Counted from the first letter of the stretch, positions 25,122-34,209 are shown. The stretch: DNA of 64,000 nt from an uncultured Pseudodesulfovibrio sp. (GCF_963664965.1 NZ_OY761823.1:320001-384000), one strand, 5' to 3'. Notes: generated from the sequence alone by a model not told the origin. Translations and numbers: made by a program.

Positions 25122-25268
25122 TTATTTTTTCTTTGCTTCACGGATGGTTGCTTCACCGGGAGTGAGCGAACGGGCATGACGCTGGCGGACGAGTTCGACA
25201 ACGCGTTTGTCTTCCCCGATGAAAACCACTAATTCCCTGCCATTGTGCTCGACTACGAGTTCGTACAT
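25122..25268 (-). CDS. 48-residue small protein upstream-terminating at hcp
   Basis: From the ATG at 25268: MYELVVEHNGRELVVFIGED, then KRVVELVRQRHARSLTPGEA, ending in a lysine-rich tail. A strong GAGGTGAGG ribosome-binding site lies 3-11 bp before the ATG, and the codon use is normal for this genome. It is 17 bp downstream of the bactofilin gene on the same strand, so the two should be co-transcribed. Two short beta-strand-like parts and a basic helix are visible; family not recognised. Confidence 0.6.
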   Translation of the reverse strand: MYELVVEHNGRELVVFIGEDKRVVELVRQRHARSLTPGEATIREAKKK

Positions 25269-25285
25269 ATCCTCACCTCTTCAAT

Positions 25286-25780
25286 TTAAATACTGGTATT
25301 ATCGGACCCTGTCTTGGCGACTTCGTCCTTGCTCTCTTCCGTCTCGGCGACCTCAACCCTGCTTTCTTCCGTCTCGGAGGAAGTGCCGCCAAAGTCAGCA
25401 GTCACGACCTTGGGACGGACCGCTGTGCTGCCTTCGGTCATGGCAAGGGACCCTTCAATAACGGCTCCTTTTTCCACGACCAGAACGGGAGTTTTCAAAC
25501 TGCCGGTGAGTACGGATGTCTTCTCAAGCATGCTGCGTTCCTTGACAACCACATCGCCTTCGATGCGCCCGCAAGAAGTCAGCCTGCCGACTTTGACCGT
25601 ACCCGTAATGGACGCCTTGCGACCGAGAATGAGGTCGCCGTCCGTTGAAATTTCACCCTCAAAACGCCCGTCAATGCGTACGGTACCGACGAAATCGAGC
25701 TTTCCCCGATATTCGGTGCCCACGCCGAGAAAGGCGTTGAGTTCGGAATTATCACTTTTTTTCTTGCTGAATATACCCAT
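25286..25780 (-). CDS. Bactofilin
   Basis: 164 residues. The central bactofilin (DUF583) beta-helix runs from about residue 20 to 118: YRGKLDFVGTVRIDGRFEGE, then GDLILGRKASITGTVKVGRL and GRIEGDVVVKERSM. Bactofilins form membrane-bound polymers that position wall enzymes or shape the cell. A short N-terminal motif MGIFSKKK may touch the membrane. The C-terminal tail is acidic with a partial tandem repeat (ETEESRVEVAETEESKDEV). A 48-residue ORF follows 17 bp downstream. Confidence 0.92.
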   Translation of the reverse strand: MGIFSKKKSDNSELNAFLGVGTEYRGKLDFVGTVRIDGRFEGEISTDGDLILGRKASITGTVKVGRLTSCGRIEGDVVVKERSMLEKTSVLTGSLKTPVLVVEKGAVIEGSLAMTEGSTAVRPKVVTADFGGTSSETEESRVEVAETEESKDEVAKTGSDNTSI

Positions 25781-26083
25781 AAAAAAGCCTCACGCAGTTA
25801 CAGGATAGCGGCGTCATCGGTCGCTGTGAACCTGTCTTATCGACGCAAGCAGATTTCCCCTATACCCTTGCGGTCAGGTAAATGCCACACATTTTTCACC
25901 GGACAGGCAAAGAAGCGGCTCTTCTATATCACCTTTGCAGGCCATCGAATTCCTTACGTCTCCCATGGTTTATCATTGCCGAAGACGCGCGGCTGTTGTA
26001 CTTTCCCGTCAAAAGAGGCTATTATCGCAAGTCACACATGGGCTGACGCCCGTTTTGCATCGCCACCGAGGAAATACAAAGAC

Positions 26084-27250
26084 ATGACCAGCAGTACGCA
26101 AAATGTGAAGGCCTATTATAAAGGGCAGACCATATACAAGGAAGGCCAGCAGGGCAGCATCGCCTACATGGTCAAGAAAGGATCGGTCAACATCTACCGA
26201 ACCGTGAACGGCCGCAAGACCATTGTGGACCGTCTGGGCAAAGGCGAAATATTCGGCGAAATGGGCGTCCTGAGCGACGAACCACGCACCAACAGCGCCG
26301 AAGCCGCCGAATACTGCGACCTCATGGTCATCACCGAACAGATTTTCCAGACACTGCTGGGCCGCTGCCCCAAGACCATCCAGTACCTCACGAAGACCTT
26401 CGTGAAACGGCTCCGCAAGTCCGCCGATATTTCCCCGCACAAGGCGCACAAGAATTCCTTCCTCAGCATCTGCCGCATCCTTGAAATGGCCTACACCTGC
26501 CATAAGGGAATGAAACCGGCCGAGGCCAAGAAAACACCGGGATACCGGGACGGCATCGCGGTGACCGCCTTTGCCAAACAGGTCAAGAACATCCTGCTCG
26601 TCACGCAGCTGGAAATCGACAACACCCTTGACCAGCTTGCCGCACTCAAGATCGTGGAAATAACCAAACGGACCACGGGCAAGGCCTTTTCCGAACGCTA
26701 CATCGCCATCAAGGACATGAGCAATTTCTTTCAGGTTGCATCCAACCTGCACAAGGAACTGACAAAGAACAGCCCGCTCGAGGCGGAACTCGAATACATC
26801 GACATCCACGACTTTTCCGAGGCCGTGGAAGCCGAAACCGAGATCCTCTACAAGAAGATGGCGAACATGGAGATTCCGGAAAGTCTGTTCTTCTTCCACA
26901 AGAATTCCGCCCTGAACTGGGCCGAAGATCAGGATGAAGACTTCTTCAAGAAGGTAAAGAGGAAGCGGAAAAAAATTTCGGAACTGGAAGACCTCAGCGA
27001 CATCATTTACGTGGACAACGCGACCTGCAAGGCCGTGTTTGCCAAGCTCGGCTACTACAAGCTCGGCGTCCTGCTGTCCGTGGCCAGTGAAGAGGCAAAG
27101 AAGAAAATCACCGGCAACCTCGCCAAGAAGATCGCCAAGATCGTGCAGGACGAGGCTGAAGAACGCGGTCCCGCCGATCCGGCCGAGGCCGAGGACATCG
27201 CCGATGAACTCATCGAAATGGTCAAGGCGGCCAAAGGAGTGAAGGCGTAG
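26084..27250 (+). CDS. Cyclic-nucleotide-binding protein with FliG-like C-terminal domain, first gene of a motAB operon
   Basis: 388 residues. The N-terminal cNMP domain (residues 8-115) shows KGQTIYKEGQQGSIAYMVKK and GEIFGEMGVLSDEPRTNSAE, the phosphate-binding cassette with GEMG and R-T. A middle region (130-240) looks like a winged-helix-type fold (TLDQLAALKIVEITKRTTGK), but no clear DNA-binding motif is confirmed. The C-terminal part (about 300-388: LEDLSDIIYVDNATCKAVFA, ASEEAKKKITGNLAKKIAK, RGPADPAEAEDIADELI) resembles FliG middle-domain repeats. It overlaps the start of motA by 1 bp (TAGTG). This suggests a cNMP-controlled factor acting at the flagellar motor. The start at 26084 follows a GAGG box 12 bp upstream. 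Confidence 0.78.
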   Translation: MTSSTQNVKAYYKGQTIYKEGQQGSIAYMVKKGSVNIYRTVNGRKTIVDRLGKGEIFGEMGVLSDEPRTNSAEAAEYCDLMVITEQIFQTLLGRCPKTIQYLTKTFVKRLRKSADISPHKAHKNSFLSICRILEMAYTCHKGMKPAEAKKTPGYRDGIAVTAFAKQVKNILLVTQLEIDNTLDQLAALKIVEITKRTTGKAFSERYIAIKDMSNFFQVASNLHKELTKNSPLEAELEYIDIHDFSEAVEAETEILYKKMANMEIPESLFFFHKNSALNWAEDQDEDFFKKVKRKRKKISELEDLSDIIYVDNATCKAVFAKLGYYKLGVLLSVASEEAKKKITGNLAKKIAKIVQDEAEERGPADPAEAEDIADELIEMVKAAKGVKA

Positions 27251-28023
27251 TGAACATCGCCACCATCTTCGGCATTATCGCGGGTATCTTCATACTCTGC
27301 CTCGCCACATGGTCCTCAACGGATTCGGTCGGGGTCTTCCTCAACGCCCCCGGTCTGGCCATCGTGCTGGGCGGAACCGTTGCGGCGACCTTCATCTGCT
27401 ATCCCCTGCGCGAAGTCATGCGCGTCATGGGCCTTTTCGTCACCGCCTTCACCGCCGAGGAACTGCCCATCGGCGATTACATCAAGGACATCGTCAAGAT
27501 TTCCAAGAACGCCGCCAAGGGCGAGGAGCATCTGGAACGCTCGCTCAAGGGCATGGAAAACGAATTTCTGAAAGACGGCCTGCAAATGCTGGTGGACGGC
27601 TATTCCAAGCAGGAGCTTGAGGAAATCCTCAACAACCGCATTCAGCAGTATCACGAGCAGGAGACCAACGCCGCCGGAATATACCGCACCATGGCAGGGC
27701 TTTCACCGGCCTTCGGCATCATCGGTACGCTCATCGGCCTCATCGCCATGATGCAGACCATGGGGGACGACATCTCCCGCATCGGACCGGCCATGGCCAC
27801 CGCGCTGACCACCACCCTGTACGGCGCGCTGTTCGCGAACATGATCTACACGCCCATCGCCACCAAGGTGGAACGGCGCGTGGAAGAGCGCACCATCCTC
27901 ATGTGCGTCATCCGGGACGGTATCCTGTTCATCAAGGACAAAACCCCCGCCCCCATCGTCATGGACAAGCTCAAGGGCTACCTGCCGCCGCGCAGTTGGT
28001 CCTCCATTGCCAAGACAAAATAG
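27250..28023 (+). CDS. motA: Flagellar motor stator protein MotA
   Basis: 257 residues from a GTG overlapping the previous stop. Four membrane segments (residues 5-25, 32-50, ~155-175, ~187-210), cytoplasmic loop with the conserved charged stretch, and the signature MAGLSPAFGIIGTLIGLIAM (TM3) and TTLYGALFANMIYTPIA (TM4). It forms the MotA5-MotB2 proton or sodium channel that drives the rotor through FliG. Co-transcribed with motB, which begins 21 bp later. Confidence 0.95.
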   Translation: MNIATIFGIIAGIFILCLATWSSTDSVGVFLNAPGLAIVLGGTVAATFICYPLREVMRVMGLFVTAFTAEELPIGDYIKDIVKISKNAAKGEEHLERSLKGMENEFLKDGLQMLVDGYSKQELEEILNNRIQQYHEQETNAAGIYRTMAGLSPAFGIIGTLIGLIAMMQTMGDDISRIGPAMATALTTTLYGALFANMIYTPIATKVERRVEERTILMCVIRDGILFIKDKTPAPIVMDKLKGYLPPRSWSSIAKTK

Positions 28024-28044
28024 TCTGACAACCAGAGGAACACC

Positions 28045-28758
28045 ATGATCTTCCCCGGCAGCTTCAACTTCAGGCCCAAGAAGAAAAAACAGCCCGTCAT
28101 TCGCGGCTGGGAGTTGACGCTGGCCGACATGATGACCCTGCTGCTCTGCTTTTTCGTGATCATGCTCTCCGTGGCGAAAGTGGACCAAAAGCAATACGAA
28201 GCCGTGGCTGACGTCATGGCAGAAGCCATGCAGGGCAAGGCCGCTCCGAGCAAGCGGAATACGCAGGAAATGCGGATGTCCGTGGAGCCGAAAACCCGCA
28301 ATCTCTTTGAATTGCAGTTGGAGCTGGCAAAGCTCATCGGCAGGGAAACCAGTGCGGTCAAACTCAAGCTGCGCCCCGACACGGTGGCCATCGAACTTCG
28401 CGGCGGCATCTTCTTCAAGCTCGGCAGTGCCGAACTCACATCGGACGCCCTGCGGATTCTCGACAAACTGGCCCGCCCGCTCACCGAAGCGCATTACAAA
28501 CTGACCATTGAAGGGCACTCCGACAACCTGCCCATCCACTCCGCACAATTCCCGTCCAACTGGGAGCTTTCGTCAGCCCGCGCATCATCCGTGGCCCGGT
28601 ACTTCATCGCGCAGGGACTCCCGGCCAAGGACATCCAGGTCATGGGGCTGGCCGACACCAGACCGCTCGCGCCCAACACGGACAAAAACGGCAAGGACAT
28701 CCCCGCCAATCAGGCCAAGAACCGCCGGATCGTCATCCTTGTCCGGCCGATCTCCTAG
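28045..28758 (+). CDS. motB: Flagellar motor stator protein MotB
   Basis: 237 residues. A single N-terminal membrane segment with the essential ion-binding Asp (D28 in LTLADMMTLLLCFFVIML), then a linker and an OmpA/MotB peptidoglycan-binding domain (IEGHSDNLPIHSAQFPSNWE, SSARASSVARYFIAQGL, KNRRIVILV). Normal length. AGAGGAA ribosome-binding site 6-12 bp before the ATG. The stop overlaps the tail of the opposite-strand acetyltransferase by 4 bp. Confidence 0.95.
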   Translation: MIFPGSFNFRPKKKKQPVIRGWELTLADMMTLLLCFFVIMLSVAKVDQKQYEAVADVMAEAMQGKAAPSKRNTQEMRMSVEPKTRNLFELQLELAKLIGRETSAVKLKLRPDTVAIELRGGIFFKLGSAELTSDALRILDKLARPLTEAHYKLTIEGHSDNLPIHSAQFPSNWELSSARASSVARYFIAQGLPAKDIQVMGLADTRPLAPNTDKNGKDIPANQAKNRRIVILVRPIS

Positions 28759-29183
28759 CCGATCTTCCTTCCCATGCTCAGCCGCTTTTCCACGGCAAAT
28801 CCGTTGGCTTCGTAGAACCGGTGAACAGCCCGGTTTTCCTCCAGAATCTGCAAGTTAACCTTGAAGCAGCCGCGCTGTTCCAGTGCCAGCATGGCGGATT
28901 CGAGAAGCATGGACCCCACGCCCTGCTTTCGGCACGCGGGACTCACGGCCAGAGAATATATCCAGCCGCGGTGTCCGTCATATCCGGCCATGATGGTGCC
29001 CATGACCCGCCCCTGACGCACTGCCACGAAAAACAGTTCGTCATGTTCGATTTTCCTGTCGATGACAAACTCGGGCAGGTTGTACTCGACGGGATAGTCG
29101 AACACTTCCCGCCAAAGCGCCACAACATCCCCCCGATGCTCGGCGTCCGCATACTTCATGATTGTCGTTTCGTGCGTTTTCAT
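28755..29183 (-). CDS. GNAT-family acetyltransferase (YpeA-like)
   Basis: About 142 residues from the ATG at 29183 (an ATG 8 codons later is also possible; the most upstream ATG at 29255 gives an unnatural extension). GNAT core: FFVAVRQGRVMGTIMAGYDG, HRGWIYSLAVSPACRKQGVG carrying the acetyl-CoA pyrophosphate loop Q/RxxGxG, then VNLQILEENRAVHRFYEANG. Order and motifs resemble E. coli YpeA. Acceptor unknown. It is convergent with motB and divergent from the isomerase gene. Confidence 0.85.
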   Translation of the reverse strand: MKTHETTIMKYADAEHRGDVVALWREVFDYPVEYNLPEFVIDRKIEHDELFFVAVRQGRVMGTIMAGYDGHRGWIYSLAVSPACRKQGVGSMLLESAMLALEQRGCFKVNLQILEENRAVHRFYEANGFAVEKRLSMGRKIG

Positions 29184-29266
29184 GGAACCCAGTGTGCACT
29201 TTTTTCGGTTCATGAGTCCAGCACCGCGGGCTTGACGCATTTCTTCGGGTCTCATAATCTCGCCAT

Positions 29267-29938
29267 ATGAAAAGAAGCGAAATCAACGAACTCATCCGTG
29301 ATGCCAAGGAATTTTTCGAATCCTTCCAGTTCCGTCTCCCGCCATGGGCCTTCTGGGGACCTGACGACTGGAAAGGCAAAGGCGACACCGAGGTCGTCCG
29401 CAATCAGCTCGGCTGGGACCTGACCGACTACGGCGCCGGGGAATTCAAAAAACGCGGCCTGATCCTGTTCACCATCCGCAACGGAAACCTCGCCACCGGG
29501 CACCCCAAGACATATGCGGAAAAGATCATGATCGTCCGCGAGAACCAGATCTGCCCCATGCACTTCCACTGGTCCAAGACAGAGGACATCATCAACCGGG
29601 GCGGCGGCAATCTGGTCATCGAACTGAACGGCTCGGACGATGCGGAGGAGTTCACCGGCAAACCGCTGACCGTCTCCATCGACGGCATGCCGCGCACGGT
29701 TGAACCGGGCGGGACCGTGATACTGACTCCCGGCGAATCCATCTTTCTTGAACAGGGCATGTACCACCGTTTCTACGGTGAAGCGGGCAAGGGCAAGGTC
29801 CTTGTGGGTGAAGTCTCCTCGGTCAACGACGACAACACGGACAACCGGTTCCACGAACCGCAGGCCCGATTCCCGGAGATCGACGAGGACGAGCCGCCGC
29901 TCCACCTGCTGTGCACGGATTATCCTGAGTACGTCTAA
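29267..29938 (+). CDS. D-lyxose ketol-isomerase family protein
   Basis: 223 residues. A cupin-type isomerase: metal-binding ICPMHFHWSKTEDIINRG (two His plus a Glu), and GMYHRFYGEAGKG for the third His, with VLVGEVSSVNDDNTDNRF. Matches bacterial D-lyxose isomerase (EC 5.3.1.15), which interconverts D-lyxose and D-xylulose (also D-mannose and D-fructose), with Mn. No sugar transport genes are next to it. The start is 84 bp from the divergent GNAT gene. Confidence 0.88.
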   Translation: MKRSEINELIRDAKEFFESFQFRLPPWAFWGPDDWKGKGDTEVVRNQLGWDLTDYGAGEFKKRGLILFTIRNGNLATGHPKTYAEKIMIVRENQICPMHFHWSKTEDIINRGGGNLVIELNGSDDAEEFTGKPLTVSIDGMPRTVEPGGTVILTPGESIFLEQGMYHRFYGEAGKGKVLVGEVSSVNDDNTDNRFHEPQARFPEIDEDEPPLHLLCTDYPEYV

Positions 29939-30075
29939 AACTCACGCCACAAGGCATGGGTCCCGAGAAAAAGGCCGACACCCGCTCCGATGACGCGCCT
30001 TTTTCGCCATAACGGGGTTGACGTATCGTTTTCATACAGTGATAACACAGGAAAATCCGAACCAAGGAGCATTTC

Positions 30076-30639
30076 ATGAAACGTACGGCTACCGCTTTTT
30101 TTGCCCTCGCACTGATTCTTGTCTCTTCCGTCGCCTTTGCCCAGACACCGGAACTGCGCGGGACATGGAAAGGAACATCCTTCCTGACCACCGACACCGG
30201 CTTCAAGGAAGGCAATTGCGCCTATGTCATCGACAAGCAGGAAGGCCAACTCTTCGTGGGCTACAAACTGTACTTCGACACCAAAGGCGTGCTGCAAAAA
30301 GAAAAATTCACCGGCATCTTCGGTGACGACGGCAACCTGTACTTCGCTGAACGCGGCGACGGTTACGCCTTCGGCCACCGGACCGGCAAGCAGACCATGT
30401 CCATCTACTATCTGGAGCAGGGAGCCACCAACAAGGCCATCCTCTACAAGCTCGAACGCGTTCACTTCACCACCGGCTTCGTGGAAATCGACAAGGACGG
30501 CAACAGCGTCATCCTGCGCGCCGAAGTGTCCAACCACTATCCCCTCAATGCCGAACGCATCATGGAAGAGGCAGATAAGAACAAGGATGGCAAGCTGACC
30601 AAAAAAGAATGGGAATCCTGGAAGACTCTCAACAAATAA
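30076..30639 (+). CDS. Secreted protein with a C-terminal EF-hand
   Basis: 187 residues. Signal peptide (residues 1-22, cleavage near SVAFAQ), a beta-rich domain (residues 25-150: LRGTWKGTSFLTTDTGFKEG, EGQLFVGYKLYFDTKG, ERGDGYAFGHRTGKQTMS) and one EF-hand calcium loop at the end (DKNKDGKLTKKEW, with the 12-residue D-N-D-K-L-E pattern). Periplasmic or extracellular calcium-binding protein of unknown role. ACCAAGGAG lies 6 bp before the ATG. A strong terminator follows. Confidence 0.78.
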   Translation: MKRTATAFFALALILVSSVAFAQTPELRGTWKGTSFLTTDTGFKEGNCAYVIDKQEGQLFVGYKLYFDTKGVLQKEKFTGIFGDDGNLYFAERGDGYAFGHRTGKQTMSIYYLEQGATNKAILYKLERVHFTTGFVEIDKDGNSVILRAEVSNHYPLNAERIMEEADKNKDGKLTKKEWESWKTLNK

Positions 30640-30684
30640 ATCCACACAGCAGAAACGATCAGGTCGCACTTGCGGCCTTCAGGC

Positions 30685-30717
30685 AAACCCCGCTTTACAA
30701 GAAGCGGGGTTTTTTTG
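30685..30717 (+). terminator. Rho-independent terminator
   Basis: CCCCGCTT-TACAAG-AAGCGGGG followed by TTTTTTT, with AAA on the left side. Confidence 0.9.
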
Positions 30718-30719
30718 TT

Positions 30720-31050
30720 GTCATCATCTTTTCACCCATGATTGATAATACCCTGACCTTTTTCCCTGACGACAATGAAACACAAGCAAAATAAAGCAAT
30801 TTTTTATTATTTTTAATGCACTTTGAACTTTTTTAATGCAAATTATGAATTTATAGTAATACATTTTGTTATTTTTTTATTATTTCTCAAATTCAACTAC
30901 ATTATTCACAAAACAACATCGTTATACTACAAATCAACATTTGACACTACATTAACAATACTTTTCAAACTCAAATTTGACATATGCCTTTACTGTGTTA
31001 GCCTCGGCCGGTTTTAGAATTCAAACTGATCTCTCAGGTAGTATTGTTAA
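30720..31050 (+). promoter_or_regulatory. AT-rich island upstream of the betaine transporter operon
   Basis: About 330 bp, far more AT-rich than any flanking sequence and without a gene. Contains two direct TTTTAATGCA repeats 20 bp apart (30811-30820, 30831-30840) and two TTGACA boxes (30941, 30977), the latter with a -10-like TAGCCT at 16 bp. Likely the promoter/silencing region of proV; no precise transcription start can be assigned. Confidence 0.55.
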
Positions 31051-32247
31051 ATGGAAAAATTAGTTGTTGATTGTGTTACTAAAGTATTTGGTCCGAACCC
31101 ACAAAAAGGTTTGAAATTAGTCCGGGAAGGACACGATAAGGAAACCATCCTGGAAAGCACGGGACTCGGTGTCGGAGTCAACCAGGCATCATTCTCGGTC
31201 AAGGAAGGAGAGCTCATTGTCATCATGGGGCTTTCCGGCAGCGGAAAATCCACTCTTGTACGGTGCATCAACCGGCTCATCGAACCGACGGACGGCAAAA
31301 TCCTTGTAGACGGCGTGGACATCACTTCGCTTGACGCCCCGGCCCTCCGCAAACTGCGCCAGAAGAAACTGGGCATGGTCTTCCAGAACTTTGCCCTCCT
31401 TCCTCACAAAACCATCTATGAAAACGTCGAATTCGGCCTGAATCTGATGGGCGAAGACGCTGCGAAAAAAAGAGAAACCTCAGAAAAAATGCTGGCACAG
31501 GTCGGGCTTGACGGGTGGGGAGACAGTTATCCCTCTCAATTGTCCGGCGGCATGCAGCAACGTGTCGGACTCGCCCGCGCCCTTGCCCTTGATCCGGACA
31601 TCCTGCTCATGGACGAGGCGTTTTCCGCACTTGATCCGCTCATCCGGCGCGACATGCAGGACGAGCTTATCAAGCTGCAAATGCACATGCACAAAACGAT
31701 CATCTTCATCAGCCACGATCTGGATGAAGCCCTGAAACTGGGGGATCGAATCGTGCTCATGAAGGACGGAGAGATCGTCCAGATCGGCACGCCCGAAGAC
31801 ATCCTTACCGAACCGGCAGACGACTATGTCCGGCGCTTTGTCGAAGACGTGGACGCCACCAAGGTCCTTACCGCTGAAAATGTCATGAAAAAAGCTGAAG
31901 CCGTTGCCTATGCTTCAGCCGACGGCCCACGAGCCGCCCTTCGCAAAATGCGGAAGAACAATATTTCCAGTGTGTTTGTACTGAACAAAGGCAATCGCCT
32001 GCTCGGTATTGTTCATGCCTGTGACGCTGCCAAGGCTGCGGAATCGGGCAGCAAAATGCTTGAAGACATCATGAAGCCAGCCCGGAGTGTCCCCGCAGAC
32101 ACTCCGGCGCTGGAACTCTATCCCATGATGTCAGAAGCCTCGTGGCCCTTGGCGGTAGTCAAGGACGACGATGAATTTATCGGTGTTGTGGTCAGAGGCA
32201 GTCTTGTCGCCGCAATCGCCGAATACGGGCCGGAACCCACTATCTAA
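31051..32247 (+). CDS. proV: Glycine betaine/proline ABC transporter, ATP-binding protein with CBS domains
   Basis: 398 residues. ATPase with Walker A GLSGSGKSTL (near residue 59), LSGGMQQRVGLARALAL, Walker B LLMDEAFSALDPL and the switch ISHDLDEA. After about residue 275 there are two CBS modules (ENVMKKAEAVAYASADGPRA, NNISSVFVLNKGNRLLGIVH; SWPLAVVKDDDEFIGVV) which sense ionic strength in related OpuA transporters. First gene of a three-gene operon proV-proX-proW: the binding protein, unusually, lies second. Confidence 0.95.
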   Translation: MEKLVVDCVTKVFGPNPQKGLKLVREGHDKETILESTGLGVGVNQASFSVKEGELIVIMGLSGSGKSTLVRCINRLIEPTDGKILVDGVDITSLDAPALRKLRQKKLGMVFQNFALLPHKTIYENVEFGLNLMGEDAAKKRETSEKMLAQVGLDGWGDSYPSQLSGGMQQRVGLARALALDPDILLMDEAFSALDPLIRRDMQDELIKLQMHMHKTIIFISHDLDEALKLGDRIVLMKDGEIVQIGTPEDILTEPADDYVRRFVEDVDATKVLTAENVMKKAEAVAYASADGPRAALRKMRKNNISSVFVLNKGNRLLGIVHACDAAKAAESGSKMLEDIMKPARSVPADTPALELYPMMSEASWPLAVVKDDDEFIGVVVRGSLVAAIAEYGPEPTI

Positions 32248-32268
32248 TATATCAGGAGGAAAACTATT

Positions 32269-33279
32269 TTGAATACCGCTAGACCCAATATCCTGCTTTG
32301 GATCGCATGTATCTGCTTTACCGCATTCCTGGGCCTGCTCCCCGCCAACACCGCTCAGGCAAACGACGAACCCGTCATCTTCGCCGACCTCGGCTGGGAC
32401 AGCATTCAGGTCCACAACCGTATCGCCGGATTCATCATCGAACACGGGTATGACCGGGATGTCGAATACGTCCCCGGTGCAACCGCCATCGGTTGGCAGG
32501 CCGTCATGCGTAATGACATGGACGTCATCATGGAATCCTGGACCCAGAGCACTCAGGAACTGTACGACAAGGGCATCAAGAACGGCACCCTGATCGACCT
32601 CGGTCCGAACTTCGCGGACGGCCGCCACGGCATATGGGTCCCGACCTACATGATCAAGGGCGACCCGGAACGCGGCATTGAGCCGATCACACCCGACCTG
32701 AAAAAGGTTACCGACCTGCCCAAGTACTGGGAAGTGTTCAAGGACCCCGAAGACCCGTCCGTCGGCCGCCTTTACTCCGGCGTTTCCGGCTGGACCCTCA
32801 CAGCCTACACCGAAGAAAAAATCAAGAACTACGGACTGGATGAATACTATTCCATGTTCGCCCCCGGCTCTGACGCCGCCCTCGCCGGTTCCATGGTTGC
32901 AGCGTACAAGCGCGGCAAACCCTGGCTCGGCTATTACTGGGGTCCCACTTGGGTCCTCGGCATGCTGGACATGACCTATCTTGAAGAGGCTCCCTACGAC
33001 GAAAAGGTATGGGAAACCACAAGGACATGCGACTACCCGTCCCCGGACGTCAACATTCTGGTCAGCCGCAATCTGCTGAAAAAGGCTCCCGAGGTTGTCG
33101 AGTTCCTGAAAAGCTATGAAACGACCATGGATATCGCCAACAAATTCCTCTTTTACATGAAAGACCAGAAGGCCGATCTGGAAGAAGCAGCGGAATGGTT
33201 CCTGAAAAACAACGAAGACGTCTGGACCAAATGGCTTCCCGCCGACAAGGCCGCCAAGGTCAAGGCGGCTCTTAACTAA
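32269..33279 (+). CDS. proX: Glycine betaine ABC transporter, periplasmic binding protein
   Basis: 336 residues, TTG start with AGGAGG 8-13 bp upstream. Signal peptide (about 34 residues, ending near ANTAQAND). OpuAC-type binding domain: EPVIFADLGWDSIQVHNRIA, then GATAIGWQAVMRNDMDVIME, VSGWTLTAYTEEK, and WLGYYWGPTWVLGM with the aromatic box Trp residues that cage quaternary ammonium groups. No lipobox, so soluble periplasmic. The permease starts 36 bp downstream. Confidence 0.94.
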   Translation: MNTARPNILLWIACICFTAFLGLLPANTAQANDEPVIFADLGWDSIQVHNRIAGFIIEHGYDRDVEYVPGATAIGWQAVMRNDMDVIMESWTQSTQELYDKGIKNGTLIDLGPNFADGRHGIWVPTYMIKGDPERGIEPITPDLKKVTDLPKYWEVFKDPEDPSVGRLYSGVSGWTLTAYTEEKIKNYGLDEYYSMFAPGSDAALAGSMVAAYKRGKPWLGYYWGPTWVLGMLDMTYLEEAPYDEKVWETTRTCDYPSPDVNILVSRNLLKKAPEVVEFLKSYETTMDIANKFLFYMKDQKADLEEAAEWFLKNNEDVWTKWLPADKAAKVKAALN

Positions 33280-33315
33280 TGCGAATCACAACAAACGGCA
33301 AAAACGGATCTCAGC

Positions 33316-34179
33316 ATGTATAAATTCCCAAAACAATTGGAAATACCACTCGGCGACTGGGTGGATTCCGGCATGACATGGGTCATGGACAATTGGGGGG
33401 AATTCTTCGACATTCTCGGCGGATTTCTCTTACAGCTTCTTATCTGGCTGGAACAGTTCTTCATAATGATCCCCTGGCCCGTGACCATCGTGGGCGTCGG
33501 ACTGGCGGGCTGGTGGCTGCTCGGAAGCTGGAAGCGGGGTCTCATGATGTCGTCCATGCTCTTCGTCATCGGATGCTTCGGCTACTGGAAGCTGACCATG
33601 ATGACGCTGGCACTGGTCACCGGGGCCGTGGTCATTTCGCTGGCCGTAGGCATCCCCGTCGGCATCTGGATGGCGCAAAGCGACCGGGCCGAGGCGCTCA
33701 TCAAACCGATCCTCGACGCCATGCAGACCATGCCGAGCTTCGTGTACCTGATCCCGGTCATGATGCTCTTCGGTCTCGGCAAGGTTCCGGCGATTTTCGC
33801 CACCATCATCTATTCGATGCCTCCCATCATCCGACTCACCAACGTCGGCATCCGCGAAGTCCCGCAGGAAGTAGTGGAAGCGGCCCGCGCTTTCGGCGCA
33901 ACGCCCATGCAAACGCTCATGCAGGTGCAATTGCCTCTGGCCCGACCCACAATCGTCGTCGGCGTCAACCAGACCACCATGATGGCGCTGGCAATGGTCG
34001 TGGTCGCCTCCATGATCGGCGCAAAAGGGCTGGGCATGGAGGTGCTGATCGCCATCAACCGCATCGACATAGGCAAAGGCTTTGAAGCCGGTCTCTCCAT
34101 CGTGTTCCTTGCGATCATCATCGACCGCCTGACGCACGCCATGGCAATCCGCAACACGCACGACGCAAAACAAACCTGA
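33316..34179 (+). CDS. proW: Glycine betaine ABC transporter, permease
   Basis: 287 residues. About six membrane segments (first two near residues 33-52 and 58-80, last at the C-terminus) and the cytoplasmic EAA-type loop EVPQEVVEAARAFGATPMQT near residue 180 that couples to ProV. Length and motif order fit ProW/OpuAB. Completes the betaine uptake operon; a terminator follows after about 30 bp. Confidence 0.93.
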   Translation: MYKFPKQLEIPLGDWVDSGMTWVMDNWGEFFDILGGFLLQLLIWLEQFFIMIPWPVTIVGVGLAGWWLLGSWKRGLMMSSMLFVIGCFGYWKLTMMTLALVTGAVVISLAVGIPVGIWMAQSDRAEALIKPILDAMQTMPSFVYLIPVMMLFGLGKVPAIFATIIYSMPPIIRLTNVGIREVPQEVVEAARAFGATPMQTLMQVQLPLARPTIVVGVNQTTMMALAMVVVASMIGAKGLGMEVLIAINRIDIGKGFEAGLSIVFLAIIIDRLTHAMAIRNTHDAKQT

Positions 34180-34209
34180 CCAGTCAGGGTGAACACATCA
34201 GATAAATCA

